Positions 1 through 8,950 are shown, numbered from the stretch's first letter. The stretch is DNA of 64,000 nt from CAWDVK01 sp963805715 (GCA_963805715.1 CAWDVK010000012.1:33683-97682); one strand, 5' to 3'. Translations and numbers: made by a program. The notes: generated by a model not told the origin, from the letters alone.

Positions 1-1
1 C

Positions 2-886
2 CGCAATCACCTGCTCGACGATCACCGCAACAGCCTGGTCGGCCGGATCAGCGCGTATGCCGGGCTGCTGCGGCCTGAGATCGTCCTGGTCGAGAACGCG
101 CGCGAGCTGGTCATGGGCAGGTTCGGCGGGCACCTGCGCGGCTTGCTGGCTGACCTGGCCGGGCTCGGATACCACGCCACTGCGCGGACGCATTTCCTCA
201 ACGAGTTCGGCCTGCCGCAGCGGCGCGAGCGCGCGGTCATCGTCGCCGTCCGCCGCAGCCTGCCGCTGCGGGATCTGTCAGCCTTGTGGTCGGGCTGGCG
301 GGTCAGCCCCAAGGCGACGCATGTCCGCCGGGCCATCTGGGACCTGCCCCCGGTGCCCGGCGGGCAGGCCCACCCCGCTGACGCGCTGCACGTGTCGCCA
401 GCTCTCAGCTCTGAGGTCAACCGGCGGAGACTGGCCGCCATCCCGCATGACGGAGGCAGCTGGGCGGACCTGATCGCGCTCCCGGACGCACCGGTCCTGC
501 TGACGCCCGCGATGCGGCGCCGTGCGGCGGCGGGCGATCTCGGCAGCCATCCCGACATCTACGGCCGGCTGTGGTGGGACCGCCCGGCCATCACGATCAA
601 GCGGGAGTGCGGGCATATCGGCAACGGCCGCTATTCCCACCCCGAGCAGGATCGCCTGTGCACGGCGCGGGAGATCTCCATCCTGCAGGGCTTCCCGCGC
701 GATTACCGCTTCGCCGGCCCGCTGTCGAATATCTACCGGCACATCGGAGACGCAGTCCCGCCCCTGATCAGCTACCAGCTCGCGGCGCTCTGCCGGTGGA
801 TCCTGACCGGCGAGAAGCCCGCGCCGGATGAGCTCGTGCTCGCTGGCTGCCAGCTGCGCCCGGATGACCTGGAGGCGGCCCGCTGA
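2..886 (+). CDS. C5-cytosine DNA methyltransferase, C-terminal part (starts before the window)
   Basis: The frame is open from base 2 and gives 294 residues, so the start and the catalytic PCQ motif lie upstream. The visible part carries the later C5-methyltransferase motifs in order: a motif IV region with VLVENARE (ENA where ENV is usual), motif VIII as GLPQRRERA, motif IX as REISILQGFP and motif X as IGDAVPP. The roughly 120 residues between VIII and IX are the target recognition domain, so the sequence recognised cannot be read from family knowledge. The enzyme methylates cytosine C5 in DNA, either as a solitary methylase or as part of a restriction or defence locus. No restriction nuclease is visible downstream. 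The next gene is a STAND ATPase 168 bases away on the same strand. The family call is secure; the biological role is not. Confidence 0.9.
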   Translation, partial: RNHLLDDHRNSLVGRISAYAGLLRPEIVLVENARELVMGRFGGHLRGLLADLAGLGYHATARTHFLNEFGLPQRRERAVIVAVRRSLPLRDLSALWSGWRVSPKATHVRRAIWDLPPVPGGQAHPADALHVSPALSSEVNRRRLAAIPHDGGSWADLIALPDAPVLLTPAMRRRAAAGDLGSHPDIYGRLWWDRPAITIKRECGHIGNGRYSHPEQDRLCTAREISILQGFPRDYRFAGPLSNIYRHIGDAVPPLISYQLAALCRWILTGEKPAPDELVLAGCQLRPDDLEAAR

Positions 887-1054
887 CCACCAGCCGCCCC
901 CGGCCGGGTGACGTCCGGCCCCGCGGGTGATGTCCGGCCCGGCGGCAGGACAGGGAGGCCAACCGCTGCATTCCGTTCACGTCCGATGACATGCAGTCGT
1001 ATCGTGGGAAACGTAACGCGACGAGCCCGATACCGGGCGTAGCGCGAGCGCCGG

Positions 1055-3502
1055 ATGGTAGCGCCCAGCATGAGTAGTCAACCCAGCGCCACGGATGCAG
1101 GCGTTCCCGTGCAGCAGCCGAGGCCTGCACGGCCAACGAGCTGGCCGGTCATCTCAGGGCCGGTGCCGGGGCTGACGGAGTTCTTCAGCGCGCGCCAGCA
1201 GACCGGCATCGATACCGCGGCCATCGCCGGGCGCGCGACTGGCACGCTGCCGGCCAGCGAGCAGCCCGGCTGCTACCTCCTCACCGGACCACCCGGATGC
1301 GGCAAGACCCAGCTGGCCGCGGCCCTGGCGTGGTCGCTGTGGCAGTCCCGCGATATCGACCTGCTCGTCTGGGTGCCCGCATCCGGGCGGACCGCGCTGC
1401 TGGCCGGGTACGCTCAGGCGGCCGGTGACGCGAGCGAGATACCCGATGGGCCGGCGGCAGCTGCTGACGGCTCCGATCAGGCCGTTCCCGGCGGATCCGG
1501 GCAGCCCGCGGCCAGGCCAGCGGGGACGGCGGTCATCCCCGGCCGGGATAGCGAGGCGCGGGCGGCCGGCCTGCTGGCCTGGCTGGCCGCGACCGACCGC
1601 CCGTGGCTGGTCGTGCTCGATGACGTGACTGACACGGCAGCGCTGGCCGGCCTGTGGCCGCAGGGAATGACGGGCCGGGTCATGCTGACCAGCAGGCTGC
1701 CCCCGGCCGTGCTCAGAGTGCCGGCTCCGCGCGTCAAGTCAGTCCAGCTCGGCGGCTTCAGCCGCCGCGAGGCGATGAACTTCCTGACCGCCCGGCTGTA
1801 CGTCGACCCGAGCCAGCGGATCGGTGCCCTCGACCTCGCCGAGGACCTTGGCTGCTGGCCGGTAGCTCTCGCCCAGGCGACGGCCGTTGTCGCGAGCTCG
1901 GGCATCGACTGCCGGACCTACCAGACCATGCTCGCCCAGCGGCGAGCAGCACTCGGGCAGGCCGCCCCTGCGCAGGACGGTGCCGCGGCGCCGCCGGTTA
2001 CCTGGTCGCTATCGCTGGACCGGGCTGAGCAGCTGCCGCCGACGGCCCTGGCGCGGCCGGTGCTGGCCATGCTCGCGCTGCTCGATCCGAATGGCGTGCC
2101 CGGTACGGTGCTGACCAGCGCGTCGGCGCGCGAGTTCATCGGCACCTACAGTGCCGGCCGGGCGGCCGCCACCGGCCAGGACGTGCGCGCGGTCATCGGC
2201 AACCTGGTCCAGGCCGGCCTTATCGTCGTGGACGACAGCCCGGCTCGCACCGTGCAGATGCACGAGGTCGTGCAGGCCTGCATTCGCCAGGTGCTGCCGC
2301 CTGCCGTGCGTGACCAGGCCGGGCTGGCGGCAGCTGGCGCCATCGTGCAGGCCTGGGATGCGAGCTGCGAGGACCTGCTGCTTGGCCAGGCGCTGCGCGA
2401 TTGCACCGACCGGCTCAGCCAGGCCATCGGCGACCTGCTCTGGACGCCTGATGCGCACCCGGTGCTCGCTCGCGTCGGCGAGAGTCTCGACGCGGCACAC
2501 CTGAGCGGATCCGCTGCGGCGTACTGGCGCTCGCTGATCGAGACCAGCAGCCGTTTAGTCGGCCCGGAGCACGCGCAGTCACTGCACTACATGCAGCAGC
2601 TCGCCAGCTCCTATGCGGCAGCCGGGCAGATCGACCTGGCTGTCGATACCCAGGGCAAGGCCCTCGCTGAGCTGGAGCAGTCACTAGGCCCTGGCCACCC
2701 GAAGACACTGACAGCGCGGACCAAGATGGCGCACGCCTGCCTGGCTTCCGGGCAGGTGGCAGCGGCCCTCCAGCTATTCGAGCGCTCACTGGCCGCTCGG
2801 GAGTGGGTCCTGGGCCCCGACCACCCGGATACGCTGGCCGCACGCAGTGACCTGGCCGGGGCGTACCGCATGGCCGGGCGGCTCGAGGACTCGATAGCCG
2901 CGTTCCGCCAGACGCTGGGGGACCAGGAGCTGATCCTCGGGGAGGATCACCCCGAGACCATCACGACGCGGGCCAGCCTCGCCCATGTCATCGCGGCGGC
3001 CGGGCGGCCCAAGGAAGCCCTGCCGTTCTATGTCCGGGTCATCACGGACCGGCAGCGGATCCAGGGCGCCGATCATCCTGACACCCTGACCGCCCGCGGC
3101 AACCTCGCCGCCGCTTACTACACGCTGGGCAAGCTCAAGGACGCCATCGCGCTGCTCGAGAAGATCCTGGCCGACCGGGAGCGCGTGCAGGGCGCGGACC
3201 ATCCCGACACGCTGACCACGCGCGGCAACCTGGCCTCGGCCTATCACGCGGCCGGACGTTTCGCCATCGCGATCAGGATGTACGAGCGGACGCTGGCCGA
3301 CTGCGAGCGGGTGCTCGGGCCGCTGCACGAGAACACGCTGACCTCCCGCGGCAACCTCGCGTCGGCCTACTACTCGGCGAGGCGGATGGCCGACGCGGTC
3401 GCCCTGTTCCAGCGCACGCTCAGTGAGTGCGAGCGGGTCCTGCCAGCGGATCATCCGCTGACGCGGACTATCAGGGAAAGCCTGCAGGCCGCGGGAGCCT
3501 GA
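1055..3502 (+). CDS. STAND-type NB-ARC ATPase with C-terminal tetratricopeptide repeats
   Basis: This is an 815-residue protein. Residues about 25-400 form an NB-ARC/AAA-like NTPase: Walker A GPPGCGKTQ near residue 75, Walker B as LVVLDDVTD near 185, then an ARC-like helical segment with GCWPVALAQA. Residues about 500-815 are kinesin-light-chain-type TPRs with a clear 42-residue period, each carrying a DHPDTL-like stretch followed by RGNLASAYH-like helices. Such proteins are signal-transducing ATPases. In actinobacteria many are regulators and some act in phage defence through ligand-induced oligomerisation. No effector domain (TIR, nuclease, protease) is visible at either end, so the output is unknown. 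The start could be 1055 or the ATG at 1070. It follows a DNA methyltransferase, which fits a defence or mobile context but does not prove one. Confidence 0.88.
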   Translation: MVAPSMSSQPSATDAGVPVQQPRPARPTSWPVISGPVPGLTEFFSARQQTGIDTAAIAGRATGTLPASEQPGCYLLTGPPGCGKTQLAAALAWSLWQSRDIDLLVWVPASGRTALLAGYAQAAGDASEIPDGPAAAADGSDQAVPGGSGQPAARPAGTAVIPGRDSEARAAGLLAWLAATDRPWLVVLDDVTDTAALAGLWPQGMTGRVMLTSRLPPAVLRVPAPRVKSVQLGGFSRREAMNFLTARLYVDPSQRIGALDLAEDLGCWPVALAQATAVVASSGIDCRTYQTMLAQRRAALGQAAPAQDGAAAPPVTWSLSLDRAEQLPPTALARPVLAMLALLDPNGVPGTVLTSASAREFIGTYSAGRAAATGQDVRAVIGNLVQAGLIVVDDSPARTVQMHEVVQACIRQVLPPAVRDQAGLAAAGAIVQAWDASCEDLLLGQALRDCTDRLSQAIGDLLWTPDAHPVLARVGESLDAAHLSGSAAAYWRSLIETSSRLVGPEHAQSLHYMQQLASSYAAAGQIDLAVDTQGKALAELEQSLGPGHPKTLTARTKMAHACLASGQVAAALQLFERSLAAREWVLGPDHPDTLAARSDLAGAYRMAGRLEDSIAAFRQTLGDQELILGEDHPETITTRASLAHVIAAAGRPKEALPFYVRVITDRQRIQGADHPDTLTARGNLAAAYYTLGKLKDAIALLEKILADRERVQGADHPDTLTTRGNLASAYHAAGRFAIAIRMYERTLADCERVLGPLHENTLTSRGNLASAYYSARRMADAVALFQRTLSECERVLPADHPLTRTIRESLQAAGA

Positions 3503-3518
3503 CGCGCGGCGCCCTGCA

Positions 3519-4193
3519 TCAGCTGAGCCGGACCAGGGCGCTGATGACCATATAGGCGCCGGCGACGATCGCGACGGCCGCGATGAGCTGGCGGGCGTGG
3601 CCTACAGTCCAGGCCTGGAAGAGCTTGAGCTTCACCCTGGTGCCCTCAGGCCTGAGCTGCAGGAAGGCGAACGGGATGATGACCAGCAGGAATTCGATAG
3701 TGACGAACAGAATGACGGCGATGACCGCCGTCGCCGTCGATGACTTGCTGCTCACCAGCTGGTGCAGGGCCGCGATGTAGCTCGCGCCCGGCGTGCCGAC
3801 TACCGCGCCGATCACGATGGCCAGGCCCAGCCTCGGCTCGCGCAGGACCCGCTGCGCCCAGCTGTCTGCGCTGGGGGGCTTCGCTTTCTGTGCCGACGCG
3901 CCCCTCCGCCGCCGATGCAGGCGGTTAGCCGCGAGCAGGATGCCGAGAATCAGCAGCGGCACGCCGAGCGCCAGATCCAGCCCCGCGCTGGCCGAGCCCT
4001 GTGTCTTGATTTCATCCGCGTGCAGGACCAGCACGTCCAGCAGGCCGACCGCCAGGCCCATGCCCATGCCCCCGAGCAGGAAGCACAGGAACATCGAGCG
4101 CGGGCGCTGGTTCTCGATCAGGAGCAGGTCGACGGCGAGGAGCTTAGGATTCAGTGCCGCGACGAAAGCCAGCCCGAAGAAGGCGGCGTTCAT
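3519..4193 (-). CDS. GAP-family membrane protein (SfLAP / peptidoglycolipid-addressing type)
   Basis: A 224-residue integral membrane protein with about six hydrophobic segments. The N-terminal stretch AALNPKLLAVDLLLIENQRP and the later TPGASYIAALHQL are typical of the actinobacterial GAP (Gap/Sap) family, whose mycobacterial members help move surface glycolipids. The basic cytoplasmic loop HRRRRG lies between the two halves. I chose the ATG at 4193 because it has an AGGG Shine-Dalgarno element just upstream. The longer frame back to 4355 encodes a low-complexity proline/glycine stretch without a signal. It is convergent with the STAND ATPase, with 16 bases between the two stops. Its actual substrate here is unknown. 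Confidence 0.85.
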   Translation of the reverse strand: MNAAFFGLAFVAALNPKLLAVDLLLIENQRPRSMFLCFLLGGMGMGLAVGLLDVLVLHADEIKTQGSASAGLDLALGVPLLILGILLAANRLHRRRRGASAQKAKPPSADSWAQRVLREPRLGLAIVIGAVVGTPGASYIAALHQLVSSKSSTATAVIAVILFVTIEFLLVIIPFAFLQLRPEGTRVKLKLFQAWTVGHARQLIAAVAIVAGAYMVISALVRLS

Positions 4194-4422
4194 CGCAGCC
4201 CTGCCGGCATCGTCACCGCTCCCCGCTGGCCATCCTGGCCCCGCCCCATTTCTTCCCGGCCAGCAGGCAGCGCAACCCCGGCCGGGCCTGGCCGTGACCC
4301 CTGCCAAGGCTGGCCAGCCCAGGCCACCGGGCACGCTGCGGCGGCTCCCTGGCACGATCGTTAACCCGATAGCTTCGACTACGTAACGTAGCGTTCAGTA
4401 GCCATGGGTAATTTCACGGCTC

Positions 4423-4827
4423 ATGGGCAGCCCCGACACTTCCGTATCAGTGCCGAACGCATTCGAGACGCTGGACGACTCGAAGGTCACGCGCTTCCAG
4501 TGGAAGATCATGTTCGTTTCGGGCATGGAGACGCCCAGGTTCGCCATGGCAGGCGGCGCGGCCGACGAGGCGGAGCAGGCGATCGCCGCGGCCACCGGTA
4601 CGGCGGCGATGAAGGGACCGGCCAGGGAGTCCACCGCACGGGCCAGGCAGGGTGCCATGGAGGGCTTCAGGGTCCTGGCCCGGAGCAAGCGGATGCTGTG
4701 GTGGCTGATTGGCACGGCGGGCTGCTGGTTGACCGCCGCCCTGCTGCCTGAGCCGAAGGGCAAGAGCCTGGAGCAGCTGACCTTTGATGCCTATGCCGCT
4801 CCCCAACCGAAACTGGAGCACGCATGA
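4423..4827 (+). pseudogene. MFS (phosphate/sugar permease type) remnant with two internal deletions
   Basis: The frame is open for 134 residues but reads as three separate pieces of a 12-TM permease. Residues about 14-34 (FETLDDSKVTRFQWKIMFV then SGM) match the N-terminus of phosphate:H+ symporters, where GFFTDAYD would follow. Residues about 45-100 match the loop before TM7 and its start (LARSKRMLWWLIGTAG). Residues about 105-134 are the C-terminal end of such a permease (LLPEPKGKSLEQL). TM1-6 and most of TM7-12 are gone, joined in frame. The product could not transport. The stop overlaps the start of the universal stress gene (ATGA), so it may still be translated as a coupled leader. Recognition rests on family pattern memory, not a search. 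Confidence 0.65.
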
Positions 4828-5264
4828 CGTACCGGATCGTGGTCGGCTTCGAAGGTTCTCCGCACAGTTCAGCCGCCCTGCGGTGGGCACTGGACGAGGC
4901 GGCCAGTCACTCCGGCGAGGTCACGGCGGTCTTCTGCTGGCAGATGCCCTTCCTCTCCTTTCCGGGGGCCTTCGACCGCGAGGAACTCGAGAACACCTAC
5001 AAGGATTTCCTGGTCAAGGCGGCCAGTGAGGTCGCTCCGTCCCCCAAGGTCCCGCTGCGCACGGTGGTGGCCGAGGGCGACACGACGGAGTCGCTGATCG
5101 CGGCGGCTCAGCAGTGCGCCGCCAATCTGCTCGTGCTCGGCATCCGCGGCCGGTCCCACTTTCCCGGCCTGCTGCTCGGATCGGTCAGCCAGGGCTGCGC
5201 CGCCAGCGCTCCCTGCCCGGTAACCCTGGTCAAGCCGACCGACGAGCTTCTGACGAGCCGGTAA
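4824..5264 (+). CDS. Universal stress protein, UspA family
   Basis: A 146-residue single-domain Usp. It begins with the family's first strand and loop (YRIVVGFEGSPHSSAALRWA) and ends with the nucleotide-binding signature G-x2-G-x9-G(S) seen as GIRGRSHFPGLLLGSVSQ, followed by CPVTLVKP. The intact glycine pattern suggests an ATP-binding member. These are soluble cytoplasmic proteins that modulate stress survival. The exact reaction is not defined. The ATG overlaps the stop of the permease remnant by four bases, so it was probably co-transcribed with the ancestral permease and is now expressed through the relict frame. Confidence 0.92.
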   Translation: MTYRIVVGFEGSPHSSAALRWALDEAASHSGEVTAVFCWQMPFLSFPGAFDREELENTYKDFLVKAASEVAPSPKVPLRTVVAEGDTTESLIAAAQQCAANLLVLGIRGRSHFPGLLLGSVSQGCAASAPCPVTLVKPTDELLTSR

Positions 5265-5421
5265 CCGGGCATGGACCGTTGCCGCAGACGGGACCCGGTG
5301 AGATCGCGGTGGCGCACGAGCCCATGCGATAGCCTCACGCCCTGAGGCACCGCCGCAACGTCTCAGCCCTCGGCGGCGGCGCGGAAGGACATCGCACGAA
5401 GATGGTTCAGGGGGCGACACC

Positions 5422-5718
5422 GTGACAAGGTTCAGCGTTCACGTCGAGGCCCAGGGCGACGAGCCCGGTACGGTCACCGACGACGCCCTCGGCGAGTTCG
5501 GCCGCCTGCTGGCGCCCTACAGCGGCTCGGCGAGCGGCGGCAGCGGACGCCCGGTCTGGGGTGCCACGATCTCCATCGAAGCTGGCGACGTGCCTGAAGC
5601 CGTGGCCGTCGCGACCTACCTCATCGCGCAGACGGCGACGCGGGCCGGCCTGCCCGGCTGGCCGGTCGTCCGCGCCGCGGCAGTCCGCGAGGACGTTATG
5701 GGCGAGGGCGGCCAGTGA
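5422..5718 (+). CDS. Small conserved-type protein of 98 residues, possibly a truncated DNA-binding protein
   Basis: Starts at GTG 5422. The product is an alpha/beta domain with FSVHVEAQGDEPG at the start and AVATYLIAQTATRAGLPGWP followed by VREDVM near the end. From memory, similar N-terminal domains occur in actinobacterial excisionase-like proteins in which a helix-turn-helix follows the VREDV motif. Here translation stops seven residues after it, so the HTH is absent. That would fit its place between the stress gene and an integrase end, but this is inference. Function unknown. Confidence 0.55.
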   Translation: MTRFSVHVEAQGDEPGTVTDDALGEFGRLLAPYSGSASGGSGRPVWGATISIEAGDVPEAVAVATYLIAQTATRAGLPGWPVVRAAAVREDVMGEGGQ

Positions 5719-5837
5719 TCTTGACGTCCGGACGCAGCCGGGCAGTGCCGGGCGGCGGCCCGAGTTGCATGATGAGGGTATGGCTGAGGCCGATGCAGGA
5801 TGGACTGGCTGGGTCGCCGCGCGGAGCGCGCCCTTGA

Positions 5838-5960
5838 CCTGGCGGACACGTATCCACGAGCGTCACCGAGACCATGTACCGGCATGAGACCCGGCCCGCG
5901 CTGACCAAGGGCGCGACGGCCATGGGCGAGATCCTTGCGAAGAACACGAAGCCCGCGTGA
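5838..5960 (+). pseudogene. Tyrosine integrase, C-terminal end only
   Basis: The last 40 codons encode GGHVSTSVTETMYRHE followed by TRPALTKGATAMGEI. This is the box II end of actinobacterial tyrosine recombinases, with the GH of the GHxxxxxT motif and the nucleophile Tyr in TETMYRHE. An in-frame TGA lies just upstream at 5835 and no catalytic arginine region precedes it, so only the tail survives. The stop is about 80 bases from the 3' end of the tRNA-Arg gene. This is where the int gene of a pSAM2-like integrative element sits relative to its attachment site. It marks an old insertion into this tRNA. Confidence 0.7.
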
Positions 5961-6042
5961 GCAAGCGGCTCTCCGGTTGGCTCCCGAAGATCGAAAAGGG
6001 GGCCCCGGGAAGTCTCCGAAACCCTTCTGACCTGCGGTTATG

Positions 6043-6118
6043 TGGCGCGCTCGGAGGGACTCGAACCCCCAACCTCTTGATCCGTAGTCAAGTGCTCTAT
6101 CCGTTGAGCTACGAGCGC
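6043..6118 (-). tRNA. tRNA-Arg (anticodon ACG), CCA encoded
   Basis: On the minus strand the cloverleaf is complete: acceptor GCGCTCG pairing with CGAGCGC, anticodon stem CTTGA/TCAAG around the loop CTACGGA, giving anticodon ACG, and a T-arm with GGTTCGAGTC. A discriminator G and an encoded CCA (6043-6045) follow. The 3' end faces an integrase remnant, as expected for an integration target. Confidence 0.96.
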
Positions 6119-6190
6119 AGCTGGACCCGCCCAGTGTACGGCACCGGGATGCCTGCTAGTCCTGGGTCACCGCAGCCACCCGCCGGCCGG

Positions 6191-8821
6191 TCAGATGGGC
6201 GCCATGTCAACGAAGCGGCTGTAATGCCCCTGGAAGGCTACCGTGACTGTGGCCGTCGGCCCGTTGCGGTGCTTGGCCACGATGAAGTCCGCCTCCCCAG
6301 CCCGCGGCGACTCCCGCTCATAGGCGTCCTCTCGGTGCAGCAGGATCACCACGTCGGAGTCCTGCTCGATGCTGTTATGGACGGCGATCCCATTGGCAAC
6401 GAAGTTATGGAGACCTGCCACGGTGGCGTCGTAGACCTCCTGCTCTCCCATCGACTCGACGGATACGATCTCATCCCAGAGCACATCATTGGTGGCGAGC
6501 ATTTCCAGCTCGGCGTCGCCCAAGACTGCGGCTACCCGCGACAACCTGCCGCTGCTGGGTGCGCGTTTCCAAAGCGTACTACCGCAGAATTGAGTTCCCA
6601 TCGCGGCGGCGAATTGCCTGTGGCTCATTGTCTGGTCAAGGAGCACCTGGCGCACTCGCTTCCACACCTCGGATGGAATGGTGTCGACGTTCGTATTGCT
6701 GAGACCCGATTCCAAAATCTTCAGCAGTCTCGCGCACGCAGCTGATGGCTGACCGAATGCTCCGATCTTTCGGAGAAAGACTAGCTGGTCGTCTCGACAG
6801 GAGATGTCAAGCGTGTATGGCGGGCGACGCCGCCCCGGCGTAGCATCTCTTATCCTGCCGTTAATTCCGAACCGGCGAAGGAGACTAGCAACATCGTCAA
6901 TCAGACGACGGCTGGTCGATGCATAGTAGATCCGGCCTGCTCTAAGGTTACGGTTCACGGTGACTGAGCCATCCGTCGCCCATAGATGTCGGAGGAACAG
7001 AGCCACCTGCTCATTGGGTAGCCGGAAGATCCCCTTGGGCACGAACTTCTCGTGTGAGCGCAGACCGTGAAGGCCAAGCTCGTCAAGCCACGCCACGATG
7101 GGATTCCGTCGGCCGCGTGCGAGCCGGAACGGGGCAGGCAGCCGCAGCGTGATAACTCGCGCGACGGGATAGTCATCACGAACGGCTTTGACACCGAAAT
7201 GCCGGGCAGCAGCTGCTACGGCCGCTAGGCTGGCTTCATCCACGCTGGCATAGCGGATTGGCTGACTTGGGACGAAAGATCCGTCACCCAGCAGATGAGC
7301 CAGTAGTACGACCCTGTCAGCGGGCCAGGACTTGGGTTTCAGCGGCCCGGGCAGCATCCGGGGAACTGCTATACGAGAGCCGACGGCTAGCTCCCCCAGC
7401 GGGTGCCACCCGTCAAGCGTCAGGAAGCGATGATTCGCGGTTGCTTCAATCTGGCGACCGGACGCAAGGCGCAGGAGGAATACCTCACGGCACCCGGTGG
7501 GGAATACGCGAGTCATGCCGGCAGGAACGTACTTAAGCCTCCCATCCAGCGCCCAGACTGAACAATGGGTAGTTCCAGAGGCCAGCAGCTCTCCGAAAGA
7601 AACCTCCTGGTTTGTGTCAGCCAGCAGGATCCTCGTCGCAGCAGTCAGACACCCCGATTCACGGAGATCTGCCAGCAGCGGTCGCTTATCCGTTCGCTGC
7701 TCAGGACCGCGATTCAGCTGCGAGAGCGCGATGACGGGCACGTTCAGTTCCTTGGCCAGCAGCTTCAGCGACCTGGACAGCTCAGATACCTCCTGCTGCC
7801 GGTTCTCCACCCGCTTCGGCGAGCTCATCAGCTGCAGGTAGTCAATGATCACCAGCCGCAGGTCATGCCGCTGCTTCAGCCGCCTGCATTTCGCCCTGAT
7901 CTCCATCATCGACATGTTCGGTGAGTCATCGATGAACAGCGGGGCGCCTGCTACCTCGCTCATCCGCCGCGCCAGCCTGGTCCAGTCATCATCGCTGAGC
8001 TGACCGGTCCGCATGGCATGCAGCGGCACCCGAGCCTCGGCGGAAAGGAGCCGCATGGTGATCTCGTTCCGGCTCATCTCCAGGCTGAAGATAACGGTCG
8101 CCTGCTCGGCCTTCACCGCTGCCGCACGAGCAAGATCCAGGGCGAGTGTGGATTTTCCGATGGCAGGTCTTGCTGCGATGACCACCATCTGGCCGGGGTG
8201 CAGGCCGTTGGTGAGGGCGTCCAGGTCAGCGAATCCGGTCGGCACTCCGGTCAGCGAGCCGCCGCGGCTGCCGATCGCCTCGATCTCGTCCAGAGCGCCC
8301 GGCATGATCTCCGCGAGCGGCAGGTAGTCCTCGCTGACCCGCCGGTCGGTGACGCCGTAGACCTCGGCCTCGGCCCGGTCGACGAGTTCGTCGGCATCCC
8401 CGTCGCCGGAGTAGCCGAGCTGGACGATGCGGGTGCCCACCTCCACCAGGCGGCGCAGGATCGCCCGCTCCCTCACGATCCTGGCGTAGTAGCCGGCGTT
8501 CGCCGCCGTCGGCACGGAGGCGATCAGGGTGTGCAGATACGGGGCGCCGCCCATCCGGCCGATGTCGCCGCGCTTGGTCAGCTCGGCCGCCACCGTCACC
8601 GGGTCGACCGGCTCGCCGCGGCCGTAGAGATCGAGAATGACCTCATGCACGATCTGGTGCGCCGGACGGTAGTGGTCCTGCGCCTTGATGATGTCCAGGA
8701 CATCGGAGATAGCGTCCTTCGACAGCAGCATGCCGCCCAGCACGCATTGCTCGGCGGCAAGATCATGCGGCGGTGTCCGCTCGAACTCATCGCCCCGCGG
8801 CACTATCTCCGCAACGCTCAC
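6191..8821 (-). CDS. dnaB: Replicative DNA helicase DnaB containing an intein
   Basis: The 876-residue precursor is DnaB (450 residues) interrupted by a 426-residue intein. Extein features: N-terminal domain PPHDLAAEQCVLGGML, Walker A ARPAIGKSTLALD near residue 220, Walker B LVIIDYLQLM near 327, the SQLNRGPEQR stretch near 370, and the C-terminal SIEQDSDVVILLHRED. Splicing joins ADLRESG to SIEQDSD. The hexamer unwinds DNA ahead of the fork and loads primase. It follows rpsF-ssb-rpsR-rplI on the same strand, as in other actinobacteria, and ends about 70 bases from tRNA-Arg. Candidate DnaA boxes lie upstream of the start. The start is the ATG at 8821. Confidence 0.97.
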   Translation of the reverse strand: MSVAEIVPRGDEFERTPPHDLAAEQCVLGGMLLSKDAISDVLDIIKAQDHYRPAHQIVHEVILDLYGRGEPVDPVTVAAELTKRGDIGRMGGAPYLHTLIASVPTAANAGYYARIVRERAILRRLVEVGTRIVQLGYSGDGDADELVDRAEAEVYGVTDRRVSEDYLPLAEIMPGALDEIEAIGSRGGSLTGVPTGFADLDALTNGLHPGQMVVIAARPAIGKSTLALDLARAAAVKAEQATVIFSLEMSRNEITMRLLSAEARVPLHAMRTGQLSDDDWTRLARRMSEVAGAPLFIDDSPNMSMMEIRAKCRRLKQRHDLRLVIIDYLQLMSSPKRVENRQQEVSELSRSLKLLAKELNVPVIALSQLNRGPEQRTDKRPLLADLRESGCLTAATRILLADTNQEVSFGELLASGTTHCSVWALDGRLKYVPAGMTRVFPTGCREVFLLRLASGRQIEATANHRFLTLDGWHPLGELAVGSRIAVPRMLPGPLKPKSWPADRVVLLAHLLGDGSFVPSQPIRYASVDEASLAAVAAAARHFGVKAVRDDYPVARVITLRLPAPFRLARGRRNPIVAWLDELGLHGLRSHEKFVPKGIFRLPNEQVALFLRHLWATDGSVTVNRNLRAGRIYYASTSRRLIDDVASLLRRFGINGRIRDATPGRRRPPYTLDISCRDDQLVFLRKIGAFGQPSAACARLLKILESGLSNTNVDTIPSEVWKRVRQVLLDQTMSHRQFAAAMGTQFCGSTLWKRAPSSGRLSRVAAVLGDAELEMLATNDVLWDEIVSVESMGEQEVYDATVAGLHNFVANGIAVHNSIEQDSDVVILLHREDAYERESPRAGEADFIVAKHRNGPTATVTVAFQGHYSRFVDMAPI
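6374..7651 (-). mobile_element. Intein with LAGLIDADG homing endonuclease, inside dnaB
   Basis: It covers residues 391-816 of the DnaB precursor. Splicing signatures are complete: Cys1 in CLTAATRILL (block A), TxxH as TANHRF (block B), VYDATVAGLHNFVANG (block F) and terminal VHN with Ser as the +1 extein residue (block G). Two dodecapeptide motifs, LLAHLLGDGSFV and FLRHLWATDGSV, mark a DOD/LAGLIDADG endonuclease, each keeping its acidic residue, so both splicing and homing look intact. The insertion point after DLRESG is a known dnaB intein site. The endonuclease part is visibly less GC-biased than the exteins, as expected for horizontal acquisition. Confidence 0.95.
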
Positions 8822-8950
8822 CTGGCGCTCCCCCTAGTCCGGCCGCCATTACCGCGGCAACCCGCGCGGTCATGCATGTCCGTTCTATCGAACGGCTCCG
8901 ACAGTCGCGCGCCGCTTGGCCGAGACGCCGTTTCGTGCTGTGCACAGGTC

